A DNA stretch of 64,000 nt from Pandoraea oxalativorans (GCF_000972785.3 NZ_CP011253.3:186001-250000), one strand, 5' to 3'. Shown: positions 39,060-48,145, counted from the stretch's first letter. The notes: a model not told the origin generated them from the letters alone. Made by a program: numbers and translations.

Positions 39060-39968
39060 TCAGCCCAGCGTCAGACCGACCACACCCAGGGCGATCAGTA
39101 CGGCACCGCCCACGCGGCGGTGCATCTCTCCCTCTCCCAGCACCCGCACGCCGAGCAGCGCAGCGACCATCATCGACATCTCCCGTGCCGGGGCGACGTG
39201 CGAGACGGGCGCGTATTTGAGCGCGGTCAGGATCAGGAAGTAGGAGATCGGCGAAATCGTTGAAATGATCAGGATCTTGCGCCAGTTGGCCTGCCACAGC
39301 ACGGCGATGCGGGCCGGACGCGAGAATGCCGTGGGCGCGGACAACACGACCCGCAGCACGTTTTCCAGGTAGTAATAGACGAGCGGCGCGAGCATCAGGG
39401 TGCGGATGGCGTAGGCATCCGCCAGCGTATACGCCGCAATGAATCCGCCCGTGAGCACCCCCCAGCCCGCGCCCGCGTGCATGCTGCCGCGCCGGAACAG
39501 GCGTTCGCCACCGGCAATCACGAGCACGCCGCACACGACCAGCGCAATGCCCACGAGCGCGAGCCAGCCCGGGCGTTCGCCGAGCAGCACGATGGCGCCG
39601 AGGGACGACAGTAACGGACCGGTGCCGCGTGCGAGCGGGTAGACGACCGAGAGATCGCCCACACGGTAGCCGCGCTGCAAGACAAGCGTGTACCCGAAAT
39701 GCAACAGGGCGCTGACGGCGATGACACCCCAGCCGAGCGCTGACGGCCAACTGGCTTGTCCTGCAAGGAAATACAGCGCCAGCGGCGTGTAGATCACCAC
39801 GGTCAGCAAGGCGTAGAGGAAGACCAGTTGCGGGCCACCGCCTTCGCGCGTATCGATGCGCTTGGCGACGAAATTCCAGGTGGCATGCAGAAATGCGGCG
39901 GTGACGACGAGGGCGAGGGCGGTGAGCGACATGACGAAGGGGGTTTTTGTGTCAATTGTATGACGCAT
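39060..39968 (-). CDS. EamA/DMT-superfamily transporter
   Basis: The 302-residue inner-membrane protein has ten predicted hydrophobic segments arranged as two EamA repeats, including LSVVYPLARGTGPLLSSLGA (first repeat) and PVSHVAPAREMSMMVAALLG (second). Both are typical of drug/metabolite exporters. Substrate is unknown. Three starts are possible: GTG 39989, ATG 39968 and ATG 39932. I chose 39968 because GGAAGTG precedes it at tolerable spacing, but 39932 begins right at the first membrane helix. It is a monocistronic gene convergent with rlmI. Confidence 0.85.
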   Translation of the reverse strand: MRHTIDTKTPFVMSLTALALVVTAAFLHATWNFVAKRIDTREGGGPQLVFLYALLTVVIYTPLALYFLAGQASWPSALGWGVIAVSALLHFGYTLVLQRGYRVGDLSVVYPLARGTGPLLSSLGAIVLLGERPGWLALVGIALVVCGVLVIAGGERLFRRGSMHAGAGWGVLTGGFIAAYTLADAYAIRTLMLAPLVYYYLENVLRVVLSAPTAFSRPARIAVLWQANWRKILIISTISPISYFLILTALKYAPVSHVAPAREMSMMVAALLGVRVLGEGEMHRRVGGAVLIALGVVGLTLG

Positions 39969-40086
39969 TGCCCGTTCACTTCCCGTCACTTCGCCCCAAT
40001 CTCACCCTGTTCCTCGGCTAATATCCCGCCTTTCCTGGCCCAAATGAGACAACCGCAGCGGCAACAGCGGGGCTATTCGAACCAAT

Positions 40087-40102
40087 TTGCAACTCGGTTG
40101 CA
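40087..40102 (+). promoter_or_regulatory. Candidate Zur operator upstream of zur
   Basis: The perfect palindrome TGCAAC-TCG-GTTGCA (40088-40102) lies 30 nt before the zur start. Together with the preceding T it matches, with two differences, the palindrome before the znuD unit at 42740-42762. Autoregulation by a Fur-family protein is a usual arrangement. Confidence 0.6.
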
Positions 40103-40132
40103 GCGCTGACGGCGCTGTGCTTAAATCGATTC

Positions 40133-40627
40133 ATGAGCCTTACTCAATTACAACCGTATCTGGAAGCGGCCCGTGCGAGCTTGCAGGAGCAATCGGGCCG
40201 CGTGACTTCGGGGCGTGTTCGTGTGCTGGCCTTGCTGCTCAAGGCAGGCCGCCCGCTTACGCATCAGGAAGTGCTGGCCGATCTGGCCACCGACGCCGAT
40301 CCGCTCGACCGCGTGACGGCCTACCGTGTGCTCGACTGGCTGGTCGCGCAGGGCTGGGCGATCAAGCAGGCGGGCGACGACCGCATCTTCCGCTTCGTCA
40401 TGGCCGAGCACGTCGATCCCGAGCGTGCGAGCGCGCCGCGTCCGCATACGCAGCACGGACATTTCCGCTGCGTACGCTGCCACCGAACGTTTTGCCTTGA
40501 CGATTGGCCTCAGCATCCCCAATTGAGTGAGCGCGAACTCAAGCGCTTGCCCAAGGGCTTCGTGGGCGAACAGGTCGAGCTGCTGATTCATGGCACCTGC
40601 GCCCAATGCGCGGGCGCCACCAACTGA
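40133..40627 (+). CDS. zur: Fur-family zinc uptake regulator (Zur)
   Basis: The 164-residue Fur-family repressor has an N-terminal winged helix (about 20-85, with DRVTAYRVLDWLVAQGWAI). Its dimerisation domain contains HGHFRC, a CxxC (113/116) and a second CxxC (156/159) that form the structural zinc site. Assignment to Zur rather than Fur or PerR rests on its length, the sequence between the cysteine pairs, and its neighbours: a CobW metallochaperone and a ZnuD-like receptor. The ATG at 40133 gives MSLTQLQPYLEAAR. cobW follows after 61 nt, suggesting a bicistronic unit under its own operator. Confidence 0.85.
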   Translation: MSLTQLQPYLEAARASLQEQSGRVTSGRVRVLALLLKAGRPLTHQEVLADLATDADPLDRVTAYRVLDWLVAQGWAIKQAGDDRIFRFVMAEHVDPERASAPRPHTQHGHFRCVRCHRTFCLDDWPQHPQLSERELKRLPKGFVGEQVELLIHGTCAQCAGATN

Positions 40628-40688
40628 CGCGGCACACGCCGCCGCCGGTGCATCCCGATGCGCCGCATCATCACAGGACATTGCATTC

Positions 40689-41768
40689 ATGACTCCCGTC
40701 ACCATCCTGACCGGCTTTCTCGGCAGCGGTAAAACCACGCTGCTCAAGCGCATCCTGACCGAGGCGCACGGCATGAAGATCGCCGTCATCGAAAACGAAT
40801 TCGGTGAAGAGAACATCGACAACGACATCCTCGTGCAAGACAACGCCGAGCAGATCGTGCAGATGAGCAACGGCTGCATCTGCTGCACGATCCGTGGCGA
40901 TCTGGTGCAGGCGCTGTCCGATCTGAACAGCCAGCGCGACGCCGGTTCGATCCAGTTCGATCGCGTCGTCATCGAGACGACCGGCCTGGCGAACCCCGGC
41001 CCGGTGGCGCAGACCTTCTTCATCGACGACGAAGTGGCCGACACCTACCGTCTGGACGCCATCATCACGCTGGTCGACGCCAAACACGGCCAGCAGCAGC
41101 TCGATCAGCACGAAGTGGTGCAGCGGCAGGTGGGCTTCGCCGATCGTCTGTTCATCACCAAGGCCGATCTGGTGACGCCGGACGCCCTCGACGATCTCAA
41201 GCACCGTCTCGCACACATGAACCCGCGTGCGCCGCAGCAGGTGGTGGACTTCGGTCAGGCCGATCTGGAGCAGATCTTCGACATCCACGGTTTCAACCTG
41301 AACGACAAGCTCGACATCGATCCGGACTTCCTGGCCGCCGACGAGCATGCACACGATCACGACCACGGCCATGACCACGATCATTCGCACTGCGACCACG
41401 ACCACGGGAAGTGCGACCACGAAGGTCACGACCACGGGCACGCTCACCACCACCATCACGCGCATCACGACGATGCTATCAAGTCGTTCGTCTTCCGCAG
41501 CGAAAAACAATTCGATCCGGCCAAGCTGGAGGATTTCCTCGGGAGCATCCTACAGGTGTACGGCGAACGCTTATTGCGTTATAAAGGCGTATTAAACATG
41601 CGCGGTATCGACCGTCGGGTCGTGTTCCAGGGCGTTCACCAGATGATGGGTAGCGACGTGGGCACGAAGTGGCAACCCGGCGAGACGCCGAACACCAAGA
41701 TGGTGTTCATTGGCGCGGAACTGCCGAAAGACATCATCCTGCAAGGGCTGGAACGCTGTCTGGTCTGA
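40689..41768 (+). CDS. CobW/ZNG1-type GTP-dependent zinc metallochaperone
   Basis: G3E-family P-loop GTPases of this subgroup load zinc into client proteins under zinc shortage. The 359-residue product has Walker A GFLGSGKTT (9-17), the metal-binding CxCC motif at 63-66 (NGCICC), an ETTGLANPGP switch segment and ITKAD as the guanine-specificity motif. A His/Asp/Cys-rich insertion (about 219-260) can bind several metal ions. The C-terminal CobW domain begins IKSFVFRSEKQFDP. ATG 40689 is the first codon giving the MTPVTILTGFLGSGK start. Its position behind zur and near a zinc receptor supports zinc rather than cobalamin function. Confidence 0.88.
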   Translation: MTPVTILTGFLGSGKTTLLKRILTEAHGMKIAVIENEFGEENIDNDILVQDNAEQIVQMSNGCICCTIRGDLVQALSDLNSQRDAGSIQFDRVVIETTGLANPGPVAQTFFIDDEVADTYRLDAIITLVDAKHGQQQLDQHEVVQRQVGFADRLFITKADLVTPDALDDLKHRLAHMNPRAPQQVVDFGQADLEQIFDIHGFNLNDKLDIDPDFLAADEHAHDHDHGHDHDHSHCDHDHGKCDHEGHDHGHAHHHHHAHHDDAIKSFVFRSEKQFDPAKLEDFLGSILQVYGERLLRYKGVLNMRGIDRRVVFQGVHQMMGSDVGTKWQPGETPNTKMVFIGAELPKDIILQGLERCLV

Positions 41769-41903
41769 GCGGAATCGCCGAATCCGGTGACGGGAAAGCC
41801 CTTAATCGGGACTGTCGAACGATTCGGTTACAATACCTGCCCACTGGGACCGCCGCCAGCGAATCGTCGCGGCATTCCGGGGGGTAGGCAGGGGAGCACC
41901 GTC

Positions 41904-42581
41904 ATGGCCACCGCCTCTCGCAAGACTGCCACCGCACGCCCCACGCGCCGGTCAGAACCGGCACTGGACGCGGGCGCCAAGCGTGCTCCAGCAGGCAAAT
42001 CGAAGACGGGCGACGAGGCCGCCGCCAAGAAGAAGGCGCCGCCCAAATCGCCCGGCAGGAAAGTAACCCAAGAAGCCGCCCGCGGCATTGCCGGTAAGCA
42101 AGACGTGCCACCCGCTACAGGGGCATCGCCGGATCATCCGAAAGAGACGCCACAGAAACCCATGAGCAAGCAACGACTTTTGACCGAGGCCGAAATTCTG
42201 AAGATGTCCGACAAGGACTACATGAATGCGGCTCAACTCGAATTCTTCAAGAATCGTCTGGAAGAGCTGCAAGCCGAAATTCTGCGTAACGCCGGTCAGA
42301 CGACCGAAAACCTGCGGGAAACCGTGGTGGTTCCGGATCCGGCCGACCGCGCGACCATCGAAGAGGAACATGCGCTCGAGCTGCGTACGCGCGATCGCGA
42401 ACGCAAGCTGCTGAAGAAGGTCCAGCAGTCGCTCGCCCGCATCGACTCGGGCGATTATGGCTGGTGCGAAGAAACCGGTGAGCCGATCGGCGTGCCGCGT
42501 CTGCTCGCCCGACCGACGGCCACGTTGTCGCTCGAAGCGCAAGAGCGTCGCGAACTGCGTCAGAAGCTGTTCGGCGACTGA
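41904..42581 (+). CDS. dksA: DksA-family transcription factor with a basic N-terminal extension
   Basis: DksA binds in the RNA polymerase secondary channel and works with ppGpp. From residue 87 (MSKQRLLTEAEILKMSDKDY) the 225-residue product is a standard DksA. It has a coiled coil whose tip contains DPADRA, and a C-terminal globular part. The usual zinc ligands CxxC...CxxC are here Cys188, Thr191, Ser209 and Ala212, so a zinc site cannot form. From memory, cysteine-poor DksA is common in Burkholderiales. Residues 1-86 form a Lys/Ala/Pro-rich tail. The ATG at 41904 has AGGGGAG upstream, supporting the long form; ATG 42162 would give the normal 139-residue protein but lacks a good ribosome site. 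TACAAT at 41829-41834 is a possible -10. Confidence 0.9.
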   Translation: MATASRKTATARPTRRSEPALDAGAKRAPAGKSKTGDEAAAKKKAPPKSPGRKVTQEAARGIAGKQDVPPATGASPDHPKETPQKPMSKQRLLTEAEILKMSDKDYMNAAQLEFFKNRLEELQAEILRNAGQTTENLRETVVVPDPADRATIEEEHALELRTRDRERKLLKKVQQSLARIDSGDYGWCEETGEPIGVPRLLARPTATLSLEAQERRELRQKLFGD

Positions 42582-42642
42582 TCGTCGGCCAGCCGGCCCC
42601 CGGCAACCGCGCGGTGGCGGTGCCCGGTGGCCTCAGTCGATC

Positions 42643-42672
42643 AAAGGCATGTCTTCGCGACATGCCTTTTTT
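42643..42672 (+). terminator. Rho-independent terminator after dksA
   Basis: Perfect stem GGCATGTC/GACATGCC (42646-42653 with 42659-42666), a 5-nt loop and six T. Preceding A residues allow function on both strands. Confidence 0.88.
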
Positions 42673-42739
42673 CTTGCGCGGCCGTCAACGCTGCGCCGTT
42701 ATCCCGCATATCGCTCGCGGGTGACGTCACTTTATGGCA

Positions 42740-42762
42740 GAATTGCAACTCAGCTGCAATTC
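42740..42762 (+). promoter_or_regulatory. Candidate Zur operator upstream of the znuD unit
   Basis: A 23-bp palindrome has 10-nt arms (GAATTGCAAC and GCTGCAATTC, one mismatch) around TCA. Its core matches the palindrome before zur with two differences. It ends directly at the ATG of the next reading frame. Confidence 0.62.
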
Positions 42763-43275
42763 ATGTCACTCATGCCTTCCATCGACTCCGACTCTCGCCC
42801 GTGGCGTGCGCGAAAGCGCATGCGCGTGGGTCGTGGCCGCAGCGGATGGATCGTCTGGCTCATCACCACACTGCTCTGCGTGCAGATGTGGGGCCTGCAA
42901 CATGAGATTGCGCACGCACGCGAGTTGTCCGGCGTCGGGCAACCCACGTTGGGGCGCAGCGGCGCGCCAGCAGCAACGAACGTCGGCCAGGCGGACGTTG
43001 CGAATAGCGCGGACGATGGCGACACCGACGACGACGCCATCGCGGCCGACTGGTCCGCGCAATCGTCGCGCACGACGCACGCCGGTTTCGGCACCCACCA
43101 CCATCATTGCCATCTCTTCGAAGGGGCGACGCTCGCGGCTGCGATGGCCGTGGCGGTCCTCCAGTGGGCAGGCGACGCCAGCGCGACGCACGCCCCGTTG
43201 CAGGTCAACGGGCGAAGCCATGCGAGCGCCGTCGTCCTGCCGTTCGACTCCCGCGCCCCGCCGGTCACGGTCTGA
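42763..43275 (+). CDS. Small His-containing membrane-associated protein linked to znuD
   Basis: The frame encodes 170 residues with one hydrophobic segment (about 28-45, WIVWLITTLLCVQMWGL). An acidic/Asn linker follows, then a cluster THHHHCHLFEGATLAAA (about 110-126) that could bind metal. I do not recognise the family with confidence; small proteins of this type occur before TonB receptors for zinc. The start is uncertain: ATG 42763 directly abuts the candidate operator, with no Shine-Dalgarno. ATG 42772 or 42820 would leave room for a transcript start, and the latter places the hydrophobic segment like a signal anchor. The receptor gene follows after 241 nt. Confidence 0.65.
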   Translation: MSLMPSIDSDSRPWRARKRMRVGRGRSGWIVWLITTLLCVQMWGLQHEIAHARELSGVGQPTLGRSGAPAATNVGQADVANSADDGDTDDDAIAADWSAQSSRTTHAGFGTHHHHCHLFEGATLAAAMAVAVLQWAGDASATHAPLQVNGRSHASAVVLPFDSRAPPVTV

Positions 43276-43516
43276 ATCCCCGCGCATAGCCTTGTGAATC
43301 GCTCGTCTGTCTTCCCTTCACCCGTGGGGGATCGACGCGTTCGCATCGGCCTCGCGCGCATCCGACGAATTTCCATCGGTACGCACACCGTCACGCCGAC
43401 GTGCGCCGCTGCTTGCGACGCGCCGCCTGTCGGTGGCCTCGCGTGCATTCGTCCCGATGCTGCGCCGATACACGGGGCTCCGGCCCCATCAGACCGAATA
43501 CAAGCACAAGACCGAT

Positions 43517-45697
43517 ATGGCCATCTCTACCCTTCGCGTCGCGCGTCAACGCGCGACGACCTCGCTCGCCCTGACTTCAGACGTTGCGTGCGCAGCACAC
43601 CGCCGCACGTCGCCCCGCCTCGCACCGCTACCGCTGGCGGCGGCGCTCACCTTCAGCGCGTTCGCCATCACCAGCCTGTCCGCTCAGGCAGCGGAAGTGT
43701 CGACGCAAACCCCGCCCGTCGCCGCAGCACCGGTTACGCCCTCGGGCGCGCCGGAAGCTGCGCTGCCCGTCACGTTCGTCACGGGCAATCCGCTTGGCCG
43801 CGCCGCCGCCGATCTCGCCGCCCCGCTCACGGAACTCGACGGCCGCGCGCTGGCGCTGCGCCGCGCCGCCACACTGGGCGAGACGCTGGACGGCCTGCCC
43901 GGCGTGTCGGCCACGTCGTATGGTCCGAACGTCAGCCGCCCGATCATTCGCGGACTCGACGGCGACCGCATTCGCGTGTTGCAAAACGGCACGGCCTCGC
44001 TCGACGCCTCGTCGCTCTCCTACGACCACGCCGTGGCGCAGGACCCGCTCTCCATCGAGCGCGTGGAAATCGTGCGCGGGCCGGCGGCGTTGCTCTATGG
44101 CGGTAACGCCGTCGGTGGCGTGGTCAACACCATCGACAACCGCATCCCCCGCGAAGCGCTCAACGGTATTTCCGGCGCGACGGACGTCAACTACGGCGGT
44201 GCGAACCGCGAGCGCGCAGGCGCAGCGCAGCTCGAATTCGGCAACGGCCAGTTCGCGTTCCACGTCGACGGCTTTGCGCGCAAGAGCGCCGACCTGCGCA
44301 TTCCCGGGTTCGCCCGTTCGGCGCAGCAACGCGCACGCGACGACGAAGATACGAAGCAACCGTCGGGCACCCTGCCCAATAGCGACGGGCAGACCAGCGG
44401 CGCGGCCGCGGGCGCATCGTGGACGTGGGCCGACGGCTACGCCGGACTGTCGTACTCCGGTTACGACTCCGATTACGGGACGGTCGCCGAGGAAAACACG
44501 CGCATTCGTCTGCGTCAGCAACGACTCGCGCTGGCGAGCGAAGTGCGCAACCTGAGCGGCCCGTTCACGGCGTTCAAGTTCGACTTCGGCTACACCGACT
44601 ACGAACACAAGGAAATCGAGAGCGGCGTGACGGGTACGACGTTCAAGAACCACGGCTACGAGGGACGCATCGAAGCGCGCCACGCAAAGATCGGGCCGCT
44701 CGAAGGCGCGCTCGGTGTGCAGTTCTCGCAGAACACCTTCTCCGCGCTCGGCGAAGAAGCGTTCGTGCCGAAGAGCGACACCACCAACGTGGCGCTGTTC
44801 GCGCTCGAAGAGTGGGCCGTCAATCAGGCCGTGAAGCTCTCGTTCGGCGCACGCATCGAGCATTCCAGCGTGAAGCCGAGTTCCGGCGGCAACGAGCGCT
44901 TCGAGAATCTGCCGTCGCGCAACTTCACGCCGGGCAGCGTCTCGGCTGGCGCAGTGTTCGCGCTGGCACCGGCATGGTCGGTGGCGGTGAACACGTCGTA
45001 CACCGAGCGCGCGCCGACGTTCTACGAGTTGTACGCGAACGGCCCGCACCTCGCGACCGGCGTGTACGAGATCGGCGATGCGCAGGCGAAGATGGAAAAG
45101 GCCTTCTCCACCGACCTGGCGTTGCGCTACGAGAACGGTCCCAACAAGGGCAGCGTGGGCGTGTTCTACAGCCGCTTCTCGAACTTCATCGCGCTCAACA
45201 ATACGGGCCAGACAGTGGAGGGCGAAGACAAGCCGCTGCCGGTGTATCAGTACGCCGGGGTGCCCGCCGAGCTTTACGGCTTCGAAGCACAGGGTCGTGC
45301 GCGCGTGTGGCAGGGCTACGGTGACGTCGACGTCGAACTGCGCGGCGATTACACCATTAGCCGCAATCGCGACACCGGCGAAGCGCTGCCGCGCATCGCG
45401 CCGTTGCGCCTGACGGCGGCGGTGATCTACGGACTGGGCCACTGGGGCGCACGTCTGGAACTGGTGCACGCGAGCAATCAGGGACGTGTCCCGTCCAACG
45501 ATCTGACGACGAACGGCTACACCACGCTGGGCGCTGCGCTCACGTATCAGTTCAAGGCGGGCGGTGCGCAGTGGCTGGCCTATCTGAAGGGCGAGAACCT
45601 GACCAATCAGGAAGTGCGTCTTGCGAGTTCGGTGCTGCGCGACATTGCGCCGCAGGGCGGCCGTGCCGTTCGCGTGGGGTTGCGCACAACGTTCTAA
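43517..45697 (+). CDS. znuD: ZnuD-like TonB-dependent outer-membrane receptor
   Basis: This 726-residue receptor probably imports zinc (or a zinc complex). It has a long N-terminal region and a signal peptide with cleavage likely after LSAQA (about residue 56). The plug domain contains LGETLDGLPGVSATSYGPNVSR (split near residue 125), PIIRGLDGDRIRVLQNG and ERVEIVRGPAALLYGG. A 22-strand barrel ends in VGLRTTF with the terminal Phe expected for outer-membrane assembly. The LDGDRIRVLQNG plug style fits the ZnuD group. The start is not certain: ATG 43517 and GTG 43433 are both possible. Context (zur, CobW, candidate operator) supports zinc repression. No His-rich loop comparable to Neisseria ZnuD was seen. 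Confidence 0.85.
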   Translation: MAISTLRVARQRATTSLALTSDVACAAHRRTSPRLAPLPLAAALTFSAFAITSLSAQAAEVSTQTPPVAAAPVTPSGAPEAALPVTFVTGNPLGRAAADLAAPLTELDGRALALRRAATLGETLDGLPGVSATSYGPNVSRPIIRGLDGDRIRVLQNGTASLDASSLSYDHAVAQDPLSIERVEIVRGPAALLYGGNAVGGVVNTIDNRIPREALNGISGATDVNYGGANRERAGAAQLEFGNGQFAFHVDGFARKSADLRIPGFARSAQQRARDDEDTKQPSGTLPNSDGQTSGAAAGASWTWADGYAGLSYSGYDSDYGTVAEENTRIRLRQQRLALASEVRNLSGPFTAFKFDFGYTDYEHKEIESGVTGTTFKNHGYEGRIEARHAKIGPLEGALGVQFSQNTFSALGEEAFVPKSDTTNVALFALEEWAVNQAVKLSFGARIEHSSVKPSSGGNERFENLPSRNFTPGSVSAGAVFALAPAWSVAVNTSYTERAPTFYELYANGPHLATGVYEIGDAQAKMEKAFSTDLALRYENGPNKGSVGVFYSRFSNFIALNNTGQTVEGEDKPLPVYQYAGVPAELYGFEAQGRARVWQGYGDVDVELRGDYTISRNRDTGEALPRIAPLRLTAAVIYGLGHWGARLELVHASNQGRVPSNDLTTNGYTTLGAALTYQFKAGGAQWLAYLKGENLTNQEVRLASSVLRDIAPQGGRAVRVGLRTTF

Positions 45698-45732
45698 GCG
45701 GCGTGACGCGCTCAGCGTCCCGCAAAATCGAG

Positions 45733-45862
45733 GCAATTTCCGAGAAATTGCTTCGTGGCTTCCGATTCGCGCGGTGCAATGCCGCGCGAAAATCGCGATC
45801 CATGCCGCTTCGCGCGGCATCGGCCTGTCGTCGACGGCACGTCTTGCGCGATGCCGTCGACG
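45733..45862. repeat. Three consecutive perfect hairpins between znuD and hslV
   Basis: GCAATTTC/GAAATTGC (45733-45740 with 45744-45751), ATGCCGCGCGAA/TTCGCGCGGCAT (45779-45790 with 45809-45820) and CGTCGACGGCA/TGCCGTCGACG (45829-45839 with 45852-45862) are each fully complementary. None has a T-run. They may form the 3' end of the znuD message, an RNA, or a protein-binding array. The flanking 45698-46036 interval (339 nt) otherwise holds only the hslV promoter. Confidence 0.7.
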
Positions 45863-45865
45863 CCT

Positions 45866-45893
45866 CTTGATATTCTTTCGATTGCCCTAAACT
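45866..45893 (+). promoter_or_regulatory. Candidate sigma-32 heat-shock promoter for hslVU
   Basis: CTTGATA (45866-45872) and CCCTAAACT (45885-45893) separated by 12 nt resemble the sigma-32 consensus CTTGAA / CCCCATNT. It lies about 140 nt before hslV, a known heat-shock operon. A weaker sigma-70 reading (TTGATA, 15 nt, TAAACT) overlaps it. Confidence 0.5.
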
Positions 45894-46036
45894 ACAGTCA
45901 CGTCTCGCCCGGCAGGGCGCGTCGTCACCGATCCAACGGGTGCTCAGCGCTTGTGCAGCCGTGATCCGGCGGTGATGGACGCGACGTCCGGGCCAATCGT
46001 TACGGGGCGCATGTCGCCCCCCGAAAAGGAACAGGC

Positions 46037-46588
46037 ATGGAGCAATATCACGGCACCACCATCGTCTCGGTTCGGCGCGGCGATCAGGTCGCGCTTGGCG
46101 GTGACGGACAGGTCACGCTCGGCAACATCGTGATGAAGGGCACGGCGCGCAAGGTCCGCACGATCTATGACGGCAAGGTCATGGTCGGTTTTGCGGGCGC
46201 CACCGCAGACGCCTTCTCGCTGCTCGACCGTTTCGAGGCGAAGCTCCAGAAGCATCAGGGGCACCTCACGCGCTCGGCGGTCGAACTCGCGAAGGACTGG
46301 CGTACCGATCGTATGCTGCGCCGCCTCGAAGCGATGATGATCGTCGCCGACGCGGAAACCACGCTGGTCATCACCGGTAACGGCGACGTGCTCGATCCGG
46401 AAGGCGGTGTGGCGGCCATCGGTTCGGGCGGTTCGTACGCACAGGCGGCAGCACGCGCGCTGGTCGAGAATACCGATCTGACGCCGGCCGAGATCGTCAA
46501 GAAGGCGCTGACGATCGCGGGCGAAATGTGCATCTACACCAACGGCAATCACATCATCGAATCGCTGCCGCCCAAGGCAGCGAAGTAA
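46037..46588 (+). CDS. hslV: HslV (ClpQ) threonine peptidase
   Basis: HslV is the proteasome-like peptidase chamber of the HslUV protease. The 183-residue product begins [15 protein letters not shown]; processing before a Thr (about residue 7) exposes the nucleophile. It also shows [10 protein letters not shown] and [10 protein letters not shown] and the Gly-rich [15 protein letters not shown] segment. AAGGAAC precedes the ATG. hslU follows after 131 nt. Confidence 0.96.
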   Translation: MEQYHGTTIVSVRRGDQVALGGDGQVTLGNIVMKGTARKVRTIYDGKVMVGFAGATADAFSLLDRFEAKLQKHQGHLTRSAVELAKDWRTDRMLRRLEAMMIVADAETTLVITGNGDVLDPEGGVAAIGSGGSYAQAAARALVENTDLTPAEIVKKALTIAGEMCIYTNGNHIIESLPPKAAK

Positions 46589-46719
46589 CGACGGACGACG
46601 CGCGTGGCGCAGCAGGTGGACTCCTGCGGCACGTTCTGCCGGCCGGTGGCTGATCGTGGTATCGACAGCCGTCCGGCCGGGCGTCGCCCTCCTTGCGAAC
46701 CCCTAATCTGGCGAACGTC

Positions 46720-48078
46720 ATGACCCATATGACCCCCTCCGAGATCGTTTCGGAACTCGACAAACACATCATCGGCCAGCACAAGGCCAAGAAGGCTGTT
46801 GCGGTGGCGTTGCGCAACCGCTGGCGTCGTCAGCAGGTGGCCGATCCCCTGCGTCAGGAAATCACGCCGAAGAACATTCTGATGATCGGACCGACGGGCG
46901 TCGGCAAGACCGAAATTGCCCGTCGTCTGGCCAAACTCGCCGACGCGCCGTTCATCAAGGTCGAGGCCACCAAGTTCACCGAAGTCGGCTATGTGGGCCG
47001 CGACGTGGACAGCATCGTGCGCGACCTCGCGGAAATCGCGATCAAGCAAACGCGCGAAGCCGAAATGAAGAAGGTGCGCACCAAGGCCGAAGATCGCGCC
47101 GAGGACCGCATTCTCGATCTGCTGTTGCCGACGGGCCGCGAATCGTCGCGCGATATCCGTTTCGGTTCGGCGTCGGTGGAAGCCGAGCCGGGCGGCGAAG
47201 ATAACGCTACGCGTCAGACCTTCCGCAAACGTCTGCGCGAAGGCGCGCTCGACGACAAGGAAATCGAACTCGAAGTCGAGATCCCGGTGCAGGGCATGGA
47301 AATCATGGGCCCGCCGGGCATGGAAGAAATGACCGAGCAGATCAAGGGCATGTTCGCGAATCTGGGCAACCAGAAGAAGAAGCGTCAGAAGCTCAAGATC
47401 AAGGATGCGCTCAAGATCCTGACCGACGAAGAAGCGTCGAAGATGCTCAACGACGAAGAGGTCAAGCAACTGGCGCTGCGTAACGTCGAGCAGAACGGCA
47501 TTGTGTTCCTCGACGAGATCGACAAGATCGCCACGCGCAGCGAAGTGGGCGGTGGCGACGTCTCGCGTCAGGGCGTGCAGCGCGATCTGCTGCCGCTGGT
47601 CGAAGGCACGACCGTGAGCACGAAGTTCGGCATGATCAAGACGGACCACATTCTGTTCATTGCGAGCGGTGCGTTCCATCTGGCCAAGCCGAGCGATCTG
47701 ATTCCGGAACTGCAAGGCCGCTTCCCGATCCGCGTCGAACTCGAATCGCTGTCGGTCGAAGACTTCGAGGCGATTCTTACGCAAACGGACGCGAGCCTCG
47801 TGAAGCAGTATCAGGCGTTGCTGGCGACCGAAGACGTGACGCTCGAATTCGCACCGGACGGTATCAAGCGCCTCGCGGAGATTGCGTTCTCGGTCAACGA
47901 GAAGACGGAGAACATCGGCGCCCGTCGTCTGTACACCGTCATCGAAAAGTTGCTCGAAGACATTTCGTACAGCGCAGGCAAGCAGTCCAACGAAGTGGTC
48001 ACGATCAACACCGAGTATGTGAACCGCTTCCTGGAGGAAGTGGTGCAGAACGAAGATCTGTCGCGCTACGTGCTGTAA
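46720..48078 (+). CDS. hslU: HslU (ClpY) unfoldase ATPase
   Basis: HslU is the AAA+ ring that unfolds substrates for HslV. The 452-residue product has Walker A GPTGVGKT (about 55-62), the I-domain insertion (about 110-230) and Walker B VFLDEID (about 244-250). The sensor region [20 protein letters not shown] and the C-terminal DLSRYVL tail, which inserts into HslV, follow. ATG 46720 ([20 protein letters not shown]) matches homologs; another Met three codons on is equally workable. A TTG 27 nt earlier is less likely. A strong terminator lies just downstream. Confidence 0.96.
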   Translation: MTHMTPSEIVSELDKHIIGQHKAKKAVAVALRNRWRRQQVADPLRQEITPKNILMIGPTGVGKTEIARRLAKLADAPFIKVEATKFTEVGYVGRDVDSIVRDLAEIAIKQTREAEMKKVRTKAEDRAEDRILDLLLPTGRESSRDIRFGSASVEAEPGGEDNATRQTFRKRLREGALDDKEIELEVEIPVQGMEIMGPPGMEEMTEQIKGMFANLGNQKKKRQKLKIKDALKILTDEEASKMLNDEEVKQLALRNVEQNGIVFLDEIDKIATRSEVGGGDVSRQGVQRDLLPLVEGTTVSTKFGMIKTDHILFIASGAFHLAKPSDLIPELQGRFPIRVELESLSVEDFEAILTQTDASLVKQYQALLATEDVTLEFAPDGIKRLAEIAFSVNEKTENIGARRLYTVIEKLLEDISYSAGKQSNEVVTINTEYVNRFLEEVVQNEDLSRYVL

Positions 48079-48100
48079 GCGTCGTCATCGCTGCACCATG

Positions 48101-48128
48101 AAAAAAAGGCCCCGCGGGGCCTTTTTTT
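48101..48128. terminator. Bidirectional terminator between hslU and the response-regulator gene
   Basis: A perfect 28-nt palindrome: seven A, GGCCCCG, its complement, then seven T. It serves the convergent transcripts on both strands. Confidence 0.93.
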
Positions 48129-48145
48129 CGTTGCTGCGTCCGGGC

